64,000 nucleotides of DNA from an uncultured Sediminibacterium sp. (GTDB lineage Bacteria; Bacteroidota; Bacteroidia; Chitinophagales; Chitinophagaceae). The first letter of the stretch is position 1. Every line of letters starts with the position of its first letter. The stretch is from assembly GCA_937911175.1 (NCBI GenBank), contig CALDSE010000037.1, positions 1 to 64,000 of the forward strand. Reading direction: 5' to 3'. Of this stretch, positions 8,638 to 18,500 are shown one piece after another. The notes beneath the pieces are model-generated. The model saw nothing but the letters and a program-made list of their open reading frames with translations. It searched no databases and was not told the DNA's origin. The translations under genes and the position numbers were made by a program.

Positions 8638-8697
8638 AAAAAATCATTAGAGAGTTTTATTTTTTGGCCTTATATTTAAAAAAGGCCAGAAAATAAA

Positions 8698-10371
8698 CTA
8701 CACAAACATTCTTATAGGTTCTTCTAAATAGCTTTTTAAAGTTTGTAAGAAAGCCGACCCTGTTGCACCATCCACTACTCTATGGTCACAACTTAAGGTT
8801 ACATTCATCACATTGCCTGGAACTATTTGACCATTCTTTACTACAGGCTCTTGTGCAATGCCACCTACCGCTAGGATACAAGCATCTGGCGGGTTGATAA
8901 TTGCAGTGAATGAATCTATTCCAAACATACCTAAATTAGAAATGGTGAAAGTACTTCCTTCCCAATCCGAAGGTTGTAGTTTTTTATCTTTTGCTTTTTT
9001 AGCAAACTCTTTTACTGATACACTTATTTCATCCAAAGAAAGTCCGTCTGCAAAACGAAGTACAGGAACTAGTAATCCTTCGTCTACCGCAACTGCAATA
9101 CCAATATTCACATGATGGTTTTCACGAATCACATCGCCTAACCAACTGCTATTTACTTTTGGATGTTGTTTTAAAGCAAGGGCTACTGCTTTAACTATAA
9201 AATCGTTGAAGCTAATTTTAACAGGTGCTGTTTCATTCACGACTGTTCTAGCAGCAATGGTCGCATCCATGTTAATTTTCATAGTTAGATAAAAATGCGG
9301 CGCTGTAAATAAACTTTCGCTTAAACGTCTTGCAATGGTTTTACGCATTTGAGAAACCGGCGTATCTACAAAACTTACTTGACCCACAAAATTGGTATTT
9401 CTTGGAGCTGCTGCTCTTGCAGTACTTGAAGTATTGCCTGGCGTATAATTTTCTAAATCTGTTCTTGTAATTCTTCCATGCTCGCCAGTGCCTTGCACAT
9501 ATTTTAAATCTATTCCTTTTTCCTTAGCAATTTTCTTAGCTAAGGGTGATGCAAATATTCTTCCTTCATTCACCACCGTTGCAGATGCGGTAGCAGTAGG
9601 CGCTGAAACTGGAGCAGATGCTGCAGATGGCGCAGCAGAAACTGTTGAAGGCGCTGCAGCCGTTGCTTTTGGCGCTTCTACACTAGATGGTGCTTTAATT
9701 GATTTTACAATGCTATCAATGTCTAAACCAGGCTGTCCAATAATACATAACAACTGATTCACTAATATTTTCTCACCTGCTTTTGCACCTTGGTATAATA
9801 AAATCCCATCCTTATAAGACTCTAATTCCATGGTGGCTTTATCGGTTTCGATATCTGCCAACACTTCTCCTTTTGCAACTTTATCCCCTACTTTTTTATG
9901 CCAACCTGCAATCACACCTTCTGTCATCGTATCACTTAAGCGTGGCATTAATACTACTTCTTCCATAGTACTTGCATCAATACTATTTGCAGTTGTTGCT
10001 GGACTTGTAGTTGAAGCAGCAGGCGATGCAGGAGCAGTAGTGCTTGATGCTGAACTTGCTGCCGCCACTGTTGAACTTGCAGCCGCAGAAGCGCCATTTG
10101 TATTCGCTGCAATAAGTGCAGTGATATCTTCTCCTTGTTTTCCGAATATGGCTAATAAATCATTCACTTGTAATTTGCCTCCACGAGGTGTACCAATATG
10201 CAATAAAATACCATCCTGATAGCTCTCCAATTCCATGGTGGCTTTATCCGTTTCTATTTCGGCTAATAAGTCTCCTTTTTTAACAGTATCTCCCACTTTT
10301 TTATGCCAAGCAGCCACCACACCTTCTGTCATGGTATCGCTTAAACGGGGCATTAATATTGCTTCAGCCAT
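8698..10371 (-). CDS. pdhC: Dihydrolipoamide acetyltransferase, pyruvate dehydrogenase E2 (two lipoyl domains)
   Basis: A 557-residue E2 core enzyme of a 2-oxoacid dehydrogenase complex. Two N-terminal lipoyl domains each carry the ETDKATMELE lipoylation motif (Lys at about 44 and 180) and are joined by Ala/Ser/Thr-rich linkers. A peripheral-subunit-binding domain follows (FASPLAKKIAKEKGIDL...GRITRTDL), then the catalytic domain ending in DHRVVDGATG with the active-site His and Asp. The paired lipoyl domains and the MPRLSDTMTEG start favour the pyruvate type. No E1 or E3 is adjacent; a fused E1 lies 20 kb away at 30426. The 3' side carries several hairpins. Confidence 0.92.
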   Translation of the reverse strand: MAEAILMPRLSDTMTEGVVAAWHKKVGDTVKKGDLLAEIETDKATMELESYQDGILLHIGTPRGGKLQVNDLLAIFGKQGEDITALIAANTNGASAAASSTVAAASSASSTTAPASPAASTTSPATTANSIDASTMEEVVLMPRLSDTMTEGVIAGWHKKVGDKVAKGEVLADIETDKATMELESYKDGILLYQGAKAGEKILVNQLLCIIGQPGLDIDSIVKSIKAPSSVEAPKATAAAPSTVSAAPSAASAPVSAPTATASATVVNEGRIFASPLAKKIAKEKGIDLKYVQGTGEHGRITRTDLENYTPGNTSSTARAAAPRNTNFVGQVSFVDTPVSQMRKTIARRLSESLFTAPHFYLTMKINMDATIAARTVVNETAPVKISFNDFIVKAVALALKQHPKVNSSWLGDVIRENHHVNIGIAVAVDEGLLVPVLRFADGLSLDEISVSVKEFAKKAKDKKLQPSDWEGSTFTISNLGMFGIDSFTAIINPPDACILAVGGIAQEPVVKNGQIVPGNVMNVTLSCDHRVVDGATGSAFLQTLKSYLEEPIRMFV

Positions 10372-10496
10372 AGGTAAAAGGATGTTTTGTAATTAGGCGT
10401 GAAATTACATCAAAAATGTTTTTTTTCCCACCAGAAAAAGCAATTTTCTATCAAAATGAGGGTAAAAACAGGGCTATTTAAGTAAAAGCCTAGATT

Positions 10497-11948
10497 CTAT
10501 TGACCCTGCGCCAAACTATAGGCTTTTTTGTCGGCCCACATATTCAATATTTCTAAAGAACATATCTTAAAGTTCACCGCTAAGGCACGATATAAATCAA
10601 TGACATCATTTTGAGAAAGTGGCGATTCATTCACTGTTTCAAAACGACAATAATACTGATTAATTAAATTGGTAAATACCGAACCTGAAGGCCAAACCTG
10701 TGTCCCTCTATTGGTAATGGTTACCAACTTTAAAGTGGTAGTCGTATGTAACAAACATTTATCAGCAATAACTTGTGGTTGCTCTGCACTTTCAATAAAG
10801 AAATCGACACCTACAATTTTATGATGATCATTTAAATCGCTTTGTAACATTGGGTTGCTTTCTAATTTAAAATTAGTAGGCGTTACATAAAAATTAGCTA
10901 AACTAGGTTTCGGATGATGGCTTGGTAATTTTCCAAAATTCTGAATGACTGCTTGCGCAAATGCGGTGGTGGATAAAGAAGGTATAGCACGGTCTCCAAA
11001 ATCACCTGTGTGCACACCCGATTCTAAAGTATACAATAAAGCATTTTCAATGGTCACCGCTTGTTCCATTAAACCTAAATGATGCAACATACCTAAACCA
11101 CTTAATAATAAAGCAGTCGGGTTCGCAATATTTTTTCCGGCAATATCTGGAGCCGTTCCATGTACTGCTTCAAATATAGAAATATGATCACCAATATTGG
11201 CAGAAGGCGCAAAACCAAGCCCACCCACTAATCCAGCGCATAAGTCACTTACAATATCTCCTTGTAAATTAGTTAATACTACTACATCAAATAAGTCTGG
11301 ACGACTTACTAATTTCATACAAAGGTCATCCACAATTACATCATCTGCTTTTAACTCAGGATATTCTTTAGCTACTTCTTTAAATACTTCTAAAAACAAA
11401 CCATCTGTTAACTTCATGATGTTTGCTTTATGGCCGCAAGTAATACGCTTGGCTCCTTTTTTCTTAGCCATCTCAAATGCATAACGAATAACTTGCATGC
11501 TACCTGGACGCGTAATAAAACGACGACCCAAGGCCACATCCTGCGTTAACATATGTTCAATACCTCCATAGGTATCTTCTATATTTTCTCTAACAATAGT
11601 AATATCAATTGGGATACCGGCTTTACTAAAAACCGTATCCACACCACTTAAAGTTTGAAAAGTTCTTTTGTTCGCGTAAGTATTCCAAGTTTTACGAGCC
11701 GTTACATTGACGCTTTTTACGCCCTTACCTTTGGGCGTTTCCATTGGCCCTTTAAAAAGAATGCCTAAATCCTCAATAGTGTCTTTCGCCTGGGCAGTCA
11801 TACCATTACTAAAGCCTTTGTCAAAGACCCATTTTCCCATGTCTACAAAATCGTATTCTAAAGGCACTTTGGCGGCATTAAACACTTCAATTACGGCGTC
11901 CATAATCTCTGGTCCGATTCCGTCTCCTTTAGCTACTGCGATCTTCAT
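10497..11948 (-). CDS. icd: Isocitrate dehydrogenase (NADP-type, Thermus/Rickettsia-like)
   Basis: A 483-residue beta-decarboxylating dehydrogenase that converts isocitrate to 2-oxoglutarate in the TCA cycle. It opens with KGDGIGPEIM, has the substrate-loop and Arg region (FKGPMETPKG...SVNVTARKTW), the REN-x-EDTYGG segment, the metal-binding VDDLCM and NLQGDIVSDLCAGL, and the nucleotide-binding EAVHGTAPDIAGK. The C-terminal extension of about 140 residues after the core is typical of the Thermus/Rickettsia branch and separates it from isopropylmalate dehydrogenase. It is a single gene 125 bases upstream of the E2 gene on the same strand and divergent from apaG. Confidence 0.9.
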   Translation of the reverse strand: MKIAVAKGDGIGPEIMDAVIEVFNAAKVPLEYDFVDMGKWVFDKGFSNGMTAQAKDTIEDLGILFKGPMETPKGKGVKSVNVTARKTWNTYANKRTFQTLSGVDTVFSKAGIPIDITIVRENIEDTYGGIEHMLTQDVALGRRFITRPGSMQVIRYAFEMAKKKGAKRITCGHKANIMKLTDGLFLEVFKEVAKEYPELKADDVIVDDLCMKLVSRPDLFDVVVLTNLQGDIVSDLCAGLVGGLGFAPSANIGDHISIFEAVHGTAPDIAGKNIANPTALLLSGLGMLHHLGLMEQAVTIENALLYTLESGVHTGDFGDRAIPSLSTTAFAQAVIQNFGKLPSHHPKPSLANFYVTPTNFKLESNPMLQSDLNDHHKIVGVDFFIESAEQPQVIADKCLLHTTTTLKLVTITNRGTQVWPSGSVFTNLINQYYCRFETVNESPLSQNDVIDLYRALAVNFKICSLEILNMWADKKAYSLAQGQ

Positions 11949-12131
11949 TATGACTGATTTTATTAGTTTTTTACCACATTACCTATAACGTAATGCATTA
12001 GTTTTCGCAAAGTTACGCGACTTAGGGGGGTTAATAAAAAAATAGAGGGTTTTTTTATATAAACAGCTTAAATTTTTGGTACTTTTATCCCGCAGTATTC
12101 TCTGCAAAAGCACTTATTGACTTTAATTCTT

Positions 12132-12518
12132 ATGGTCTCTAAAATTTCAGAAGGCGTAGAGGTGAGTATCGAGACTTTTTACCAAAAAGACTACAGCAAT
12201 CCTTTGCAAAATGAATACATGTTTGCTTACAGAATTACCATCGAAAATCACAACTCTTTTCCCGTTAAATTATTAAAACGTTATTGGGAAGTATTTGATA
12301 GCAATAGTGAACACCGAATTGTAGAAGGCGAAGGTGTGGTAGGTGTACAACCCTTAATTATGCCAGGCAAACATTATCAATATGTAAGTGGCTGTCACTT
12401 AAAAAGTGAATTAGGTAAAATGCAAGGTTATTATACCATGGAGAATATTGAAACAAAGGATTTAATCAATGTCAATATTCCAGCCTTTAAAATGGCTGCG
12501 CCTGTTAAATTAAACTAA
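12132..12518 (+). CDS. apaG: ApaG-domain protein
   Basis: A 128-residue single-domain protein of the ApaG (DUF525) family, a small fibronectin-III-like beta sandwich. Visible features are the start SEGVEVSIETFY, the RITIENHNSFPVKLLKRYW core, and the VVGVQPLIMPGKHYQYVSGC and GYYTMEN segments. ApaG is linked to Co2+ resistance and to diadenosine-tetraphosphate metabolism in enterobacteria, but its molecular activity is unclear. The ATG at 12132 gives the usual N-terminus; an ATG five codons upstream (12117) adds only MTLIL. It is divergent from icd and followed 15 bases later by nadE. Confidence 0.9.
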   Translation: MVSKISEGVEVSIETFYQKDYSNPLQNEYMFAYRITIENHNSFPVKLLKRYWEVFDSNSEHRIVEGEGVVGVQPLIMPGKHYQYVSGCHLKSELGKMQGYYTMENIETKDLINVNIPAFKMAAPVKLN

Positions 12519-12521
12519 GCC

Positions 12522-12529
12522 TACCTTTG
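12522..12529 (+). promoter_or_regulatory. -7 box TACCTTTG directly before nadE
   Basis: A perfect Bacteroidota TAnnTTTG -7 element whose last base is four bases before the nadE ATG. Transcription starting 4-6 bases after the box would begin at or beside the start codon. No clear -33 box is visible. Confidence 0.55.
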
Positions 12530-12533
12530 GCCC

Positions 12534-14216
12534 ATGAAAATTTGTATCGCCCAACAAAATTATCAGATTGGCAATTTTGAACAGAACACCCAACAAATGC
12601 TTTCTGCAATTGAAGCAGCCAAAGAGCAAGGGGCTGATTTAATTTTATTTAGTGAAATGAGTGTTTGTGGCTACCCTGCCAGAGATTTTGTAGAGTTCAA
12701 TGATTTCATTACTAAATGCTACGCTCAAGTTGATATTATTAAAGAAGCAGCCGATACCATTGGGGTTTTAATTGGTAGTCCCGCTCGTAATCCAAATAAA
12801 AAAGGAAAAGATTTATTCAACGCTGCATTTTTCTTGCACGATAAAAAAATAATCGCAGAGATTCATAAAACATTATTACCCACTTATGATGTTTTTGATG
12901 AGAATAGATATTTCGAAGCTGCAGATGATTGGAAAGTGGTTCCCTTTAAAGGAAAAAAATTAGCTATTACTATTTGTGAAGATATTTGGAATTTGGGTGA
13001 CAACCCACTTTACCGAATTTGTCCGATGGATAAAATGATGGAGCAGTCTCCAGATATTTTATTAAACCTTAGTGCCTCTCCTTTTGATTACACCCATGAT
13101 GAAGATAGAAAGGCAACCATTAAGGCCAATGTACTAAAATATAAAATTCCTTTATTTTATTGCAATGCTGTGGGAAGTCAAACTGAGATTGTATTTGATG
13201 GAGGTTCTTTTGCTTTTGATAAGCAGGCGAACCTTTGTGGCGCACTGCCTATGTTCGAATCTGCGATGGAAATTTTTGAATGCACAGAAGACGGTATGAT
13301 AAATGCACCCATTATTGAACCTGCTGCAAGAGTACCCAATAAAGAATTAAATCCGCTTACTTTAGAGCCCGCCTTAAATATTGATCAAGTATACAAAGCA
13401 TTGGTATTAGGGGTGAAAGATTATTTTACTAAAATGGGTTTTGCCAAGGCCATTATAGGTTCTTCAGGTGGAATTGATTCAGCTGTTACTTTAGTGATTG
13501 CTTGTGAAGCCTTAGGCGCTGAAAATGTAAGAGCTGTATTAATGCCTTCTCCTTATTCTACTAGTCATTCAGTAGACGATGCTGTAGCCTTAAGCAAAAA
13601 TTTACAAAACCCTTACGATACCATTGCTATTAAAGAAGTGTATGAAAGTTTTTTAAATACCTTAAAACCATTATTCAAAGACTTACCTTTTTCTTTAGCA
13701 GAAGAAAATATTCAGAGCAGGTCAAGGGGTAATATTTTAATGGCCATTGCTAATAAATTTGGCTATGTATTATTAAATACTTCAAATAAAAGTGAACTAG
13801 CCACAGGCTATGGTACTTTATATGGTGATATGGCAGGTGGCTTAGGGGTTTTAGGTGATTGCTATAAAATGCAAGTGTATGAATTAGCTAAATATATTAA
13901 TCGTCATAAAGAAATTATACCTGTTCATATTATGACCAAGGCCCCTAGTGCTGAGCTAAGACCTGACCAAAAAGACAGCGATAGTTTACCTGCCTATGAG
14001 ATACTTGATCAAATACTTTTTCAATACATTGAAAAAAGAGCCGATCCTGCAAGCATCAAGGCCCTAGGTTTTGAAGCTGCACTGGTAGACAAGACTTTGA
14101 AAATGGTAAATACCAACGAATATAAAAGAAATCAATTCTGTCCTATTATTCGTATTTCTCCTAAAGCCTTTGGTGTTGGAAGACGCGTTCCCATTGTGGC
14201 CAAGTATTTAAATTAA
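12534..14216 (+). CDS. nadE: Glutamine-dependent NAD+ synthetase
   Basis: A 560-residue two-domain enzyme that amidates deamido-NAD to NAD using glutamine. The N-terminal nitrilase-type glutaminase (1-260) has its Glu-Lys-Cys triad in FSEMSVCGYP (Glu), HKTLLPTYDVFDE (Lys) and ITICEDIWN (Cys). The C-terminal synthetase (about 285-560) has the ATP pyrophosphatase loop SSGGIDSAV, and LNTSNKSELATGYGTLYGD. Length is normal for the family. It follows apaG closely but has its own -7 box just before the ATG. No NAD pathway genes are adjacent. Confidence 0.95.
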   Translation: MKICIAQQNYQIGNFEQNTQQMLSAIEAAKEQGADLILFSEMSVCGYPARDFVEFNDFITKCYAQVDIIKEAADTIGVLIGSPARNPNKKGKDLFNAAFFLHDKKIIAEIHKTLLPTYDVFDENRYFEAADDWKVVPFKGKKLAITICEDIWNLGDNPLYRICPMDKMMEQSPDILLNLSASPFDYTHDEDRKATIKANVLKYKIPLFYCNAVGSQTEIVFDGGSFAFDKQANLCGALPMFESAMEIFECTEDGMINAPIIEPAARVPNKELNPLTLEPALNIDQVYKALVLGVKDYFTKMGFAKAIIGSSGGIDSAVTLVIACEALGAENVRAVLMPSPYSTSHSVDDAVALSKNLQNPYDTIAIKEVYESFLNTLKPLFKDLPFSLAEENIQSRSRGNILMAIANKFGYVLLNTSNKSELATGYGTLYGDMAGGLGVLGDCYKMQVYELAKYINRHKEIIPVHIMTKAPSAELRPDQKDSDSLPAYEILDQILFQYIEKRADPASIKALGFEAALVDKTLKMVNTNEYKRNQFCPIIRISPKAFGVGRRVPIVAKYLN

Positions 14217-14251
14217 CGGCGATTTGTATTTATAAACTTTAATGCATTTTG

Positions 14252-15481
14252 ATGATTATGAAAAAAATATTCATACTTGTTCTTGTTTGCCTCATGGCGA
14301 ACATGCCATTCGCTGTATTGGCGCAAAACAAAAAAGAAATTTTACCTGGTGCCTATCAAACTGCGCAATATTTACCCCTTTTAAAAAATAAAAGAGTGGG
14401 TTTGTTTACCAACCACACTGCTACTGTAGGCAAAAAACATTTGATTGACACTTTACTTGCAAGTGGGATTCAAATACAAAAAGTATTTACACCAGAACAT
14501 GGCCTTAGAGGCACTGCAGATGCAGGAGAAAAAACTAAGGATGGCATAGATGAAGCCACTGGCGTAAAGATTGTTTCACTCTATGGGAAAAAATACGGAC
14601 CAAGTGAAGAAGATCTTAAAGATGTAGACGTATTATTATTTGATATACAAGACGTGGGTTCAAGATTTTATACTTATATCTCTTCGCTGCAATACTATAT
14701 GGAAGCTGCATGGGCCAATAATAAGCCGTTGGTTATCTTAGATCGTCCTAATCCAAATGGCCACTATGTAGATGGGCCTGTATTAGAAAAACCCTTTAGT
14801 AGTTTTGTTGGCAAGCAATCGATCCCCACTGTATATGGTATGACCATTGGCGAATACGCAACAATGTTGGTGGGTGAAAAATGGTTAACAGCACCAACTG
14901 ATAGTAGTATCAATAAAGCAGGAAGTCCAATTCAATTCACTGTAATTGGATGCAAGAATTATGACCATAGTTCCATGTATACCTTTAATATTGCGCCCTC
15001 ACCAAATTTACCAGACATGAATGCCATTTACTGGTATCCAACTACTTGTTTAATAGAAGGCTCAGTAATGAGTGAAGGTCGTGGTACTGCACATGCATTT
15101 GCGCATATTGGACACCCAAGTATTCAAGGCAAAAGTTTTAGCTTTATCCCTGGGCCAAGAACGGGTGCAATGAGTTCAAAATTGTATGGACAGACTTGCT
15201 ATGGATGGGATTTAAGCAAGAGGCAAGCCCCTAATAAGATTGATCTAGATTTAATCATCGAGATGTACCAGGCTTTCCCTGTAAAAGAAAGTTTTTTTAT
15301 TGAGCCTAAATCAAAATTAGCCACCGACTACTTCTTTAATAAATTAGCTGGTAACGCTACTTTGATGGAACAATTAAAATCAGGCCAATCTGCTGCAGCA
15401 ATAAGAGCTAGCTGGCAACCAGGTTTAGCGGCTTTTAAGTTGATGCGTAAAAAATATTTATTGTACAAAGATTTTGAATAA
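14252..15481 (+). CDS. NamZ-like exo-beta-N-acetylmuramidase (DUF1343, GH171)
   Basis: A 409-residue exported protein of the DUF1343 family, whose characterised Bacillus and Tannerella members are exo-acting N-acetylmuramidases that release terminal MurNAc from peptidoglycan fragments. Family segments visible are RVGLFTNHTATV, FTPEHGLRGTADAGE, LLFDIQDVGSRFYTYISSL, LDRPNPNGHYVDGP and the downstream SEGRGTAHAF region. The signal peptide is KKIFILVLVCLMANMPFAVLAQ. Starts at 14252 or 14258 (ATG) are both possible; a TTG at 14249 is less likely. It is followed by a strong terminator. A role in wall recycling is inferred from the family. Confidence 0.85.
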   Translation: MIMKKIFILVLVCLMANMPFAVLAQNKKEILPGAYQTAQYLPLLKNKRVGLFTNHTATVGKKHLIDTLLASGIQIQKVFTPEHGLRGTADAGEKTKDGIDEATGVKIVSLYGKKYGPSEEDLKDVDVLLFDIQDVGSRFYTYISSLQYYMEAAWANNKPLVILDRPNPNGHYVDGPVLEKPFSSFVGKQSIPTVYGMTIGEYATMLVGEKWLTAPTDSSINKAGSPIQFTVIGCKNYDHSSMYTFNIAPSPNLPDMNAIYWYPTTCLIEGSVMSEGRGTAHAFAHIGHPSIQGKSFSFIPGPRTGAMSSKLYGQTCYGWDLSKRQAPNKIDLDLIIEMYQAFPVKESFFIEPKSKLATDYFFNKLAGNATLMEQLKSGQSAAAIRASWQPGLAAFKLMRKKYLLYKDFE

Positions 15482-15517
15482 AAAAAAGGTCCCCCGATTT
15501 TCGGGGGACCTTTTTTG
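15482..15517. terminator. Strong bidirectional terminator
   Basis: AAAAAAAGGTCCCCCGA and TCGGGGGACCTTTTTT form a near-perfect stem with a very short loop and U-runs available on both strands. It starts one base after the NamZ-like stop and lies between that gene and the convergent BNR gene. Confidence 0.93.
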
Positions 15518-15565
15518 ATAAGATACTGTAAAGACAAACTTAATCATCTTTGCAAAAAGAAAGTA

Positions 15566-18500
15566 TTAATTTCCAATAATAGGTATCATTAATTTATGTA
15601 CCGCATCATTTAAAGCTTTCACGCCTTCTTTCTTAATAGTTTCATACATTTTCAATTGCTCATCCACTTGCAGTTTCAATGCTATATAAGTTTCTTTCAC
15701 TTGCTTAGTAGGTGCTACATAGCCTGAGGCTGCAGATTCAAATACACCAGCTAATTTATCATCTAAACGAATAGGGAAGTTTAAAACGTCTTGTCCACTC
15801 TTCGCCTTTGTTTGGTGTAAAGCCTCTTCAATAGTTTTAAGACTTGCTAATAAAGATTCGCTTTGCTTTTGGAAACTAGAATCCTTGGTTTTCTTTTGTA
15901 AGACTTGCACTTGAGTACGAATTTCTTTAATGCCTTTTAAAGCCTTCATAATGGTATTAAAACTAGCAGCCACTTCTAATAAGAATTGCTCCTGTGCTTT
16001 TAAATCTGCATTAGATACTTTATAATTAGGATCGGCAATGAGTTCGAAAGGATAAACAGTAGAGTCTTTATCAATACTAACTTTAGCATAGTATTTACCA
16101 GGTGCTGCTAATACTGGACTTGTTGAACCATTCCATAATATTAAATCATCAGAAGGCTTCTCTATTTCTTTATGGTACAAATTCCAAGTAAATTGTTGAA
16201 AGCCATTCTCCACTACAATACCAGATTTGTCTTTGCCCGTTTCTTTTGAACTAAAATGTCTAACTAATTTTTTATTTTCATCTAAGATATCAATTTGTAC
16301 AGTCGTGCTATCGTTCGCATCCTTCAACCAATAATTAATAACCGCCCCTTTTGGAGGGTTAACGCCCACATTGGCTGGCATACCTGTTCTTGCACCACGA
16401 TTACGACGGCCTCCCATTTGAGGTGGCACACGATAAGTGTTCGCCACTGCAAATACCTTTGAAGCGTTTACATTAGTTGCTTGATAATTTTCAATAAAAG
16501 ATAAATCATCTAAAATATAAATACTACGTCCTTGTGTACCTACAATTAAATTATTATCTCTAATTAATAAATCGGTAATAGGTGTCACGGGTAAATTTAA
16601 TTGTAGTTGCTCCCAAGATTTTCCATCATTCATAGAAACGTACAAGCCATATTCAGTACCTGCAAATAAAACGCCTGCTTTTCTTGGACTTGCTACAATG
16701 GCTCTTGTGAAATGTAATGGATTAATACCACTCGTAATTTTTTCCCAAGTTTCGCCATAGTCATGCGTTACATATAAATAAGGAGTAAAGTCATCTAACT
16801 TATAACGCGTTCCTGCAAAATAAGCAGTTCCTTTTCTAATCGGATCTATTTCTACTCTATTCCACATCATCCATTGTGGGATATCCTTAGGCGTTACATT
16901 TTTCCAATTGGCGCCACCATCTTTACTTACATTAATGATACCATCATCACTACCTGTCCATAATAAGTCTTTCTCTAATGGAGATTCTGCTGCAGTAAAT
17001 ATGGTACAATAATATTCTACACTAGTATTGTCTTGCGTAATAGGTCCGCCTGAACTTTTTTGACGGCTCTTATCATTGGTCGTTAAGTCTGGTGATAACA
17101 TATTCCAACTTGCACCTTCATTTTCAGTAGCAAATAAATGATTACCTGCCGTGTATAATTTTTTAGGATTATGTGGAGAAAAGAAAATAGGATGATTCCA
17201 TTGGAAACGATATTTCATAGCTTCCGCACCAGCACCCATTGGATTATCAGGCCAAACATTGATCACACGGTTCTCTCCCGTTTTGTGATCATATCTTGTA
17301 ATTAAACCGCCATAAGAACCACCATATACAATATCACTATTGGTTGGATCAGCAACAATATAGCCACTCTCCCCACCGGCAGTAACATCAAAATCACTTT
17401 CTCCAATATAAGCACCATAGGTACTTGATAAAATTCTAAAAGCAGAATTATCTTGTTGTGCACCTAAAACTCTATAAGGAAAATGATTGTCTGTACTTAA
17501 ACGGTACACTTGCACAGTAGGTTGGTTCATTAAAGTACTCCAATTTTTTGCACCATCTAAACTTACTTGCGCGCCACCATCATCTGCCACAATCATGCGC
17601 TTACCATTTTTTGGATCAATCCATAAATCATGATGATCGCCATGAGGTGTTCTCATACTTGAAAAAGATTTTCCTCCATCACTTGATACCATAAAGTTTA
17701 CATTCGGACAGTAAATTTTATTTTCGTCAGCAGGATCAATAAATACTTTTGTATAATACCAAGCTCTTTGACGAATATTATTATCACTGTTTACTAGTTC
17801 CCAAGTCTTACCTGCATTTTCAGATACATATAAACCGCCGTCTTTATTTTCAATTAAAGCATATAATTTATCAGTATTTGATTTGGCTACCGCAATAGCG
17901 GTGATACCCCATACTCCTTTTGGAAATCCTTTATTGGTTTTAATAGATGTCCAAGTATCTCCACCATCTGTACTTTTAAATAAACCAGAACCAGCTCCAC
18001 CACTTTCTAAGCTGTAAGGGGTACGCATTAACTGCCAAGTACCAGCATATAAAATTTCAGGATTACTTGGATCTATCACTAAATCACTTGCGCCTGTTTG
18101 CTCATTGACATACAATACTTTTTTCCAGTTTTGTCCACCATCGGTACTTTTAAAAACACCTCTTGTTTCGTTAGGTCCAAATAAATGTCCCATAGCGGCT
18201 ACCCAAACAATATCTGGATTTTTTGGATGCACTATAATTCTTACAATATGTCTAGCTTCTTTTAAGCCCATGTTTTTCCAAGTCTTTCCATCATCTGTAG
18301 ACTTCCACATACCGCCCAAACCCTCACTCACATTACCTCTCATGCTGTTCTCCCCTTCTCCCACATACACAATTGATTCATTCGTAGGTGCAATGGCAAT
18401 AGCGCCCATACTACCTCCAAAAAATCCGTCAGAAATATTTTTCCAATTACTACCTGCATCTGTGGTTTTCCAAACACCGCCACCCGTAGCGCCCATATAA

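Larger units (their letters stand above)
8519..8697. repeat. Intergenic cluster: three CTCTAATGAT copies and three hairpins
   Basis: The gap between the convergent metalloprotease and E2 genes holds three minus-strand copies of CTCTAATGATWTT (8520-8533, 8574-8586, 8638-8652). Interleaved are three stem-loops at 8541-8573, 8611-8637 and about 8660-8693. Read in the direction of E2 transcription, the copies at 8638-8652 and 8574-8586 each precede a hairpin. The same sequence plus a hairpin recurs after the thiolase gene and after the M19 dipeptidase gene. Confidence 0.75.

Noticed and set aside
9830..10219. 129-residue plus-strand frame inside the E2 gene
   Set aside because: It overlaps the lipoyl domains and Ala/Ser linker of E2; the low-complexity Ala/Val content mirrors that linker in antisense.
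18105..18500. 131-residue plus-strand frame within BNR copy 1
   Set aside because: Antisense to well-supported Asp-box repeats; composition is a shadow of the GGG/TGG-rich repeat codons.
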